Source of the DNA: Prorocentrum cordatum | Taxonomy: Eukaryota; Sar; Dinophyceae; Prorocentrales; Prorocentraceae | Direction: 5' to 3' | Assembly: GCA_963575745.1 (NCBI GenBank) | Contig: CAUYUJ010014187.1 | Location: 127,001-191,000 of the forward strand | Length of the DNA stretch: 64,000 bases | Shown here: piece after piece, positions 60,427 through 64,000 of the stretch | Numbering within the stretch: the first letter of the stretch is position 1 | Layout of the letters: each line of letters opens with the position of its first letter | Program-made: the position numbers and the translations under genes | Notes under the pieces: model-generated | Seen by the model: the letters and a program-made list of their open reading frames with translations, nothing else | What the model was told of the DNA's origin: nothing | The model's database searches: none

Positions 60427-60938
60427 CCGCAGACATGGGCATGGCGCCGCCCTGCGTCGCCCCGCTGAGCCCCGCCGGACACGCTCCGAGAGCGATCATG
60501 GCGCAGACAGCGCGCACGGCCATGCTCCCGACGAAGACCTTGAACTCCCGCGCAGCCCGGCACTTCGCTCCGCCAATCCCGACGCCCGGCGAGAACCCGC
60601 GCGCACAGACGCGGCGGCCGCCGCACGTCCGCGCCGAGAGCCGGTAGAGCGCGCAGCAGAACCACCTGGCGGTGACAACAGCGGCTGCACGATCGGCCAG
60701 CTCGGGCGCGTCCGGGAGCTCCCGCGCGAACACATCCCGCTGCCGCCACCAGCGCGCCGCCGCGATCTTCCTGGCCATGATCACTCTGCTGTCTTCCTGT
60801 GGTGGGCACACGCCAACCCGCCCGCACGACGCGCGGCACGCTTTCCAGAGCGATTTCTGCTCGCGCTTCGCCGCCTCCAACGCGGAATCATCGACGACCT
60901 CCTCGTGGATCACGTCGCGCTCTGCGTGCAAACACTCC
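60362..60938 (-). CDS. N-terminal segment of the Helitron polyprotein
   Basis: Open from the edge of the GC-rich block at 60938. The only good ATG start is at 60778 (MARKIAAARWWRQRDVFARE). Upstream in frame, ERDVIHEEVVDDSALEAAKR also looks coding, so the original start may have been lost at the junction with the satellite. The segment is Cys/Arg/Ala-rich (GGRRVCARGF, SMAVRAVCAMIALGACPAG) with no recognised domain. It overlaps the start of the next frame (60426), shifted by one base, with protein-like sequence passing from one frame to the other. I take it to be the N-terminus of the same product. Confidence 0.5.
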
Positions 60939-61030
60939 CGAGCTAGGTTCGCGAACCTATTGGTTGTTCGAGTCATCTTGAAGTGCTCTCGTTTTTCTGT
61001 ACTTAAATGCTGCTCGTCACAGGAATCGAC
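60939..61030 (-). repeat. Satellite monomer fragment, inverted
   Basis: CCGAGCTAGGTTCGCGAACC starts at the edge of the GC-rich block and continues as a reverse-strand monomer to GGAATCGACTGG, where the next junction palindrome follows. Confidence 0.8.
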
Positions 61031-62068
61031 TGGCGCCGGCGATGAACCGTCAACCTGGACACCGCCGGGAACCTCGTAGAGCTCCTGGCACGCGTGAGAG
61101 TGCTCAGCATCAAAAGAGAGGGCTTCTCGAAGCATTTCTCGAAAATGAGAAAACGTGATTTTTTCGATGTCGACATGAAGTTGGTTTCGCCAAGTGTTTT
61201 GATAGTAAAATCGCATCTACAGAGCTCACATTAAGACGCAGAGGCCCTCATAGTCGTCTACAAGTGCGAAAAATCTGCTTCCTTAAAATAAATGGTTGAA
61301 TATCTTTCAAATATTCGCAAAACCACCCAAAAGTTACCACTAGCTCTACGAGGTATTTAGAGACATCAAGCGCGTCCGTTCGTCGAACCGAGAGCTCGGA
61401 ACGCGGTCTGCTGCTCGAACGAAATCCGCGAAACTGGCGCCGGCGGTGAACCGTCAACCTGGTCACCGCCGGGAACCTCGTAGAGCTCCGAGCACGCGCA
61501 AGAGTGTTCAGCATCAAAAGAAAGGGCTTCTGGAAGTACTTCTGAAAGAAGAAAAACATTTCCGACGTAAATTTGGTTCCGCCAAGTGTTTTGATAGTAA
61601 AAAGGCATGTAGAGAGCTCATACTAAGACGCAGAGGCTCTCATAGTCGTCTACAGGTGCGAAAAATCTGCTTTCTCAAAATAAATAGTCAAATATCTTTC
61701 AAATATTCGCAAAACCACCCAAAAGTTGCCACTGGCGCCGGCGGTAAACCGTCAACCTGGTCACCGCCGGGAGCCTCGTAGAGCTCATCTGACTGGTGAG
61801 AGTGCAGACAATCGACGTAGAGTGAAACAATAGAGATTCTTCGAAAATCTTCATTTTCGATTTTTTCGATGTTCATATTCGCTCAGTTCCCGGAAGTCAA
61901 CACATGCAAAAATGCATCGGCATAGCTGAGCTGCTGTCAGAGAGAAGTTTATGTGCCAATGCGACGCGCAAAAATCTGCTTCCTCAAAATAAATGGTCAA
62001 ATATCTTTCAAATTTTCGCAAAACCGACCAAAAGTCACCAATTTGTCGTTTCTGGTCGGGCGGTCGAA
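61031..62068. repeat. Three family B repeats with junction palindromes
   Basis: Copies begin with palindromes at about 61032, 61436 and 61733. Each continues with CTCGTAGAGCTC and ends in TCAAATATCTTTCAAAT and a CAAAACC(A/G)ACC stretch. The first two share GTTCCGCCAAGTGTTTTGAT-type sequence; the third matches the copy at 6096. No gene. Confidence 0.8.
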
Positions 62069-63345
62069 CTGGGCGCCGGCGGTAAACCGTCAACCTTTCT
62101 TACCGCCGGGGGACTCGTAGAGCTTCCTGACAATATATACTGTGGAAAAAAACTCGAAAGAACGACTATTTTTTAAGCCCAAGCGATTTCAGACCTCTCA
62201 AGATGACGCTAACAAAAAACGAACAGTTTCGCAACCCAGTTCGAGTATCAAACCGAGTTGAGACCTCTGAATGCGACAGGCGGGCGCGTCTGATGTCTGC
62301 GAATCCACTCATGTGATTCCCAGCACTGAAGCCCCCCTACAGCCCGAGAAGCAGAAAACCGACAGTATCGATTCGAATAATATAATAGTTTTGCGAACCT
62401 AGTTCGAGCAGCAGACCGAGTTCCGAGCTCTGGAATCGACCGAAAGACGTGCCTGATGTGTGCAAATCGATACATGCGACCTGCAGCACTGTAGCCCTTC
62501 CCCAGCGCGAGTTGAGTGCAGAAAATTGAGAGCATGTCTCAAGATCATTCGGACAATACGAACAGCTTCGCGAACCTAGCTCGGGCAGCAGGCCGAGTTC
62601 AGAGCTCCCGGTACGATAGACGAACGCGACTGATAATTCCCCAGCAATGTCTGTCACAATGAGCCCTGTAGCTGCCCTACAGCTCGAGTTAAGTACAGAA
62701 AACCGAGAGCGTCTATCAAGATCACTCCAATAATACTGATAGGTTTGCGGACCTAGCTCGGCTAGCAGACCGAGTTCAGACCTCTGGATTCAACAGACGA
62801 ACGCGCGTGATGATTCTGAGAGCGATAGCTGTGCTTACAAGCACTGTAGCTGCCCTAAAGCTCGATTTAAGTACAGAAAACCGAGAGTGTCTATCAAGAT
62901 GACTCGAATAATACAAATAGGTTTGCGAACCTAGCTCGGCTGGCAGACCGAGTTCAGACCTCTGGTTTCAACAGGCGAACGCGCGCGATAATTCTGAGTG
63001 CGATAGCTGTGCTCACCAGCTCTGTAGCTGCCCTACAGCTCGAGTTAAGTACAAAATACCGATAGCGCGTATCAAGATGACTCGAACCGGCCGTTCCCGC
63101 CCGTGCGCTTTTTGGCCTTCAAAGTTACCCGATCGAGCTGAGATCAAGATGGCGAGCGGGAATAAGATCGAATATCACGGGAAAAAATACTAGAGCTCTA
63201 ACGAATGGTCAAATTTTGAGAACAAATTTTGAATTTTGAGAACGAATTTTTCAACCGACCAAAAGTCACCAAAAGGTCCGTCGAGATTTTTGTTGCCAAC
63301 TAGCTCTACAGCTCCCCGGAATTCCTCTTAGCTTCCATCAATAGA
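62069..63345. repeat. Satellite higher-order unit
   Basis: Junction palindrome, ACAATATATACTGTGG leader, about six monomers and the unit tail (63140-63300), in forward orientation. Confidence 0.85.
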
Positions 63346-64000
63346 CTTGCTAGGAGCTCTCCCTTGACTTTTGGCTCTCGTTGAAAATTTGTTCTCAAAA
63401 TTTGACCATTCGTTAGAGCTCTAGTATTTTTTCCCATGATATTCGATCTTATTCCCGCTCGCCATCTTGATCTCAGCTCGATCGGGTAACTTTGAAGGCC
63501 AAATAGCAGGCAGGCGGGAACGACCGTTTCGAGTCATATTGATACACGTTGTCGGTATTTTCTACTTAACTCGAGCTGTGGGGCAGCTAGAGTGCTGGTA
63601 AGCACAGCTATCGCACTGAAAATCATTAGGCGCGTTCGCCTGTCCAATCGAGAGGTCTGAACTCAGCCTGCTAGCCGAGCTAGGTCCGCAAACCTAATCG
63701 TATTATTCGAGTTAACTTGATACGCGTTGTCGGTATTCTCTACTTAATTCGAGCTGTGGGACAGCTAGAAAGCTGGTAAGCACGCCTATCGCACTCAGAA
63801 TCATCAGGCGCGTTCGCCTGTTCAATCGAGACGTCTGAAATCGGTCTGCTAGCCGAGCTAGGTCCGCAAACCTAATCGTATTATTCGAGTTAACTTGATA
63901 CGCGTTGTCAGTATTTTCTACTTAATTCGAGCGGTAGGGCAGCTACAGTGCTGGTAAGCACGCCTATTGCGCTCAGAATGATCAGGCGCGTTTGCCTGTT
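63346..64000 (-). repeat. Inverted satellite arm
   Basis: From about 63365 the sequence is the reverse complement of a unit: tail first (TTGAACATT-side words such as CTCGCCATCTTGATCTCAGC), then monomers to the window end. With 62700-63345 it forms a long inverted repeat centred at about 63350. Confidence 0.85.

Larger units (their letters stand above)
44404..60938 (-). mobile_element. Giant GC-rich Helitron-type block with ubiquitin protease
   Basis: A 16.5-kb region of much higher GC than its surroundings, coding on the minus strand almost throughout. It contains the rolling-circle Rep (HUH and two-tyrosine motifs) and PIF1-type helicase that define Helitrons, plus a C-terminal USP peptidase. 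Composition changes abruptly at 60938, where a satellite monomer is cut, and near 44400, where (CA)n begins. Typical Helitron ends (5' TC; 3' CTRR preceded by a small hairpin) were not found with confidence, so the borders are those of the coding and compositional block, not proven transposon ends. Three single-base frame breaks (near 60430, 48150 and 47430) interrupt an otherwise continuous frame. They could be sequencing indels or mutations. Confidence 0.8.

Noticed and set aside
1-64000. tRNA, rRNA or snRNA genes
   Set aside because: No cloverleaf B-box with matching arms, and no recognisable ribosomal or spliceosomal RNA core, was found by eye on either strand.

Overview
The window looks like nuclear DNA of a eukaryote with a large, repeat-choked genome, most probably a dinoflagellate. 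This rests on four things: very GC-rich, intron-free coding regions next to AT-richer repeats; no bacterial gene order; endonuclease–reverse transcriptase (LINE) retrotransposons; and short tandem GGCTCAAG blocks at the 5' ends of retro-inserted sequences. Those blocks match the 3' end of the dinoflagellate trans-spliced leader. No ordinary single-copy host gene could be recognised.

Layout. Positions 1-17300 are repeat mosaic: a ~177-bp satellite organised in ~1-kb higher-order units, a second ~300-400 bp repeat (family B), and a GC-rich ~280-bp repeat (family C). A broken LINE fragment lies at 1-928. A retroposed gene of unknown function is at 10941-12657, and an RNase H fragment of a LINE is at 14818-15534. 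A near-complete LINE (LINE-1 here) occupies 17328-23382 on the minus strand. Satellite continues from 23383 to 36290, with another LINE fragment at 33264-33778. A (CA)n/GC block (36421-37950) leads into a second, more decayed LINE (LINE-2 here; 38040-43623, minus). A second (CA)n block (43624-44403) precedes a 16.5-kb GC-rich minus-strand block (44404-60938). This encodes a giant Helitron-type Rep/helicase and, at its end, a ubiquitin-specific protease. Satellite and family B repeats return from 60939 to 64000, ending in an inverted satellite arm.

How the parts relate. The repeat units are separated by a palindromic junction (stem CCGGCGGTAAACC / GGTTACCGCCGG). Four retro-insertions sit at the same place in this junction and in the same orientation, so the junctions look like a LINE target site. 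Both long LINEs have ORF1 and ORF2 in one frame separated by a UGA, a WADN reverse-transcriptase motif C, and a ribonuclease H domain whose motifs run in circularly permuted order. The retroposed gene at 10941-12657 shares target, A-rich tail and leader relics with LINE-1, as expected if LINE-1-type machinery mobilised a trans-spliced mRNA.

The Helitron block is the most striking object. A 4115-codon open frame carries helicase-associated-like repeats, several zinc modules, a DUF6570-like region, the HUH motif, a two-tyrosine motif and a PIF1/RecD helicase start. The helicase is completed in a second frame, and a catalytically complete C19 (USP) peptidase follows in a third. Only single-base frame breaks separate the frames, so the ancestral product may have been one polyprotein of about 5.3 thousand residues.
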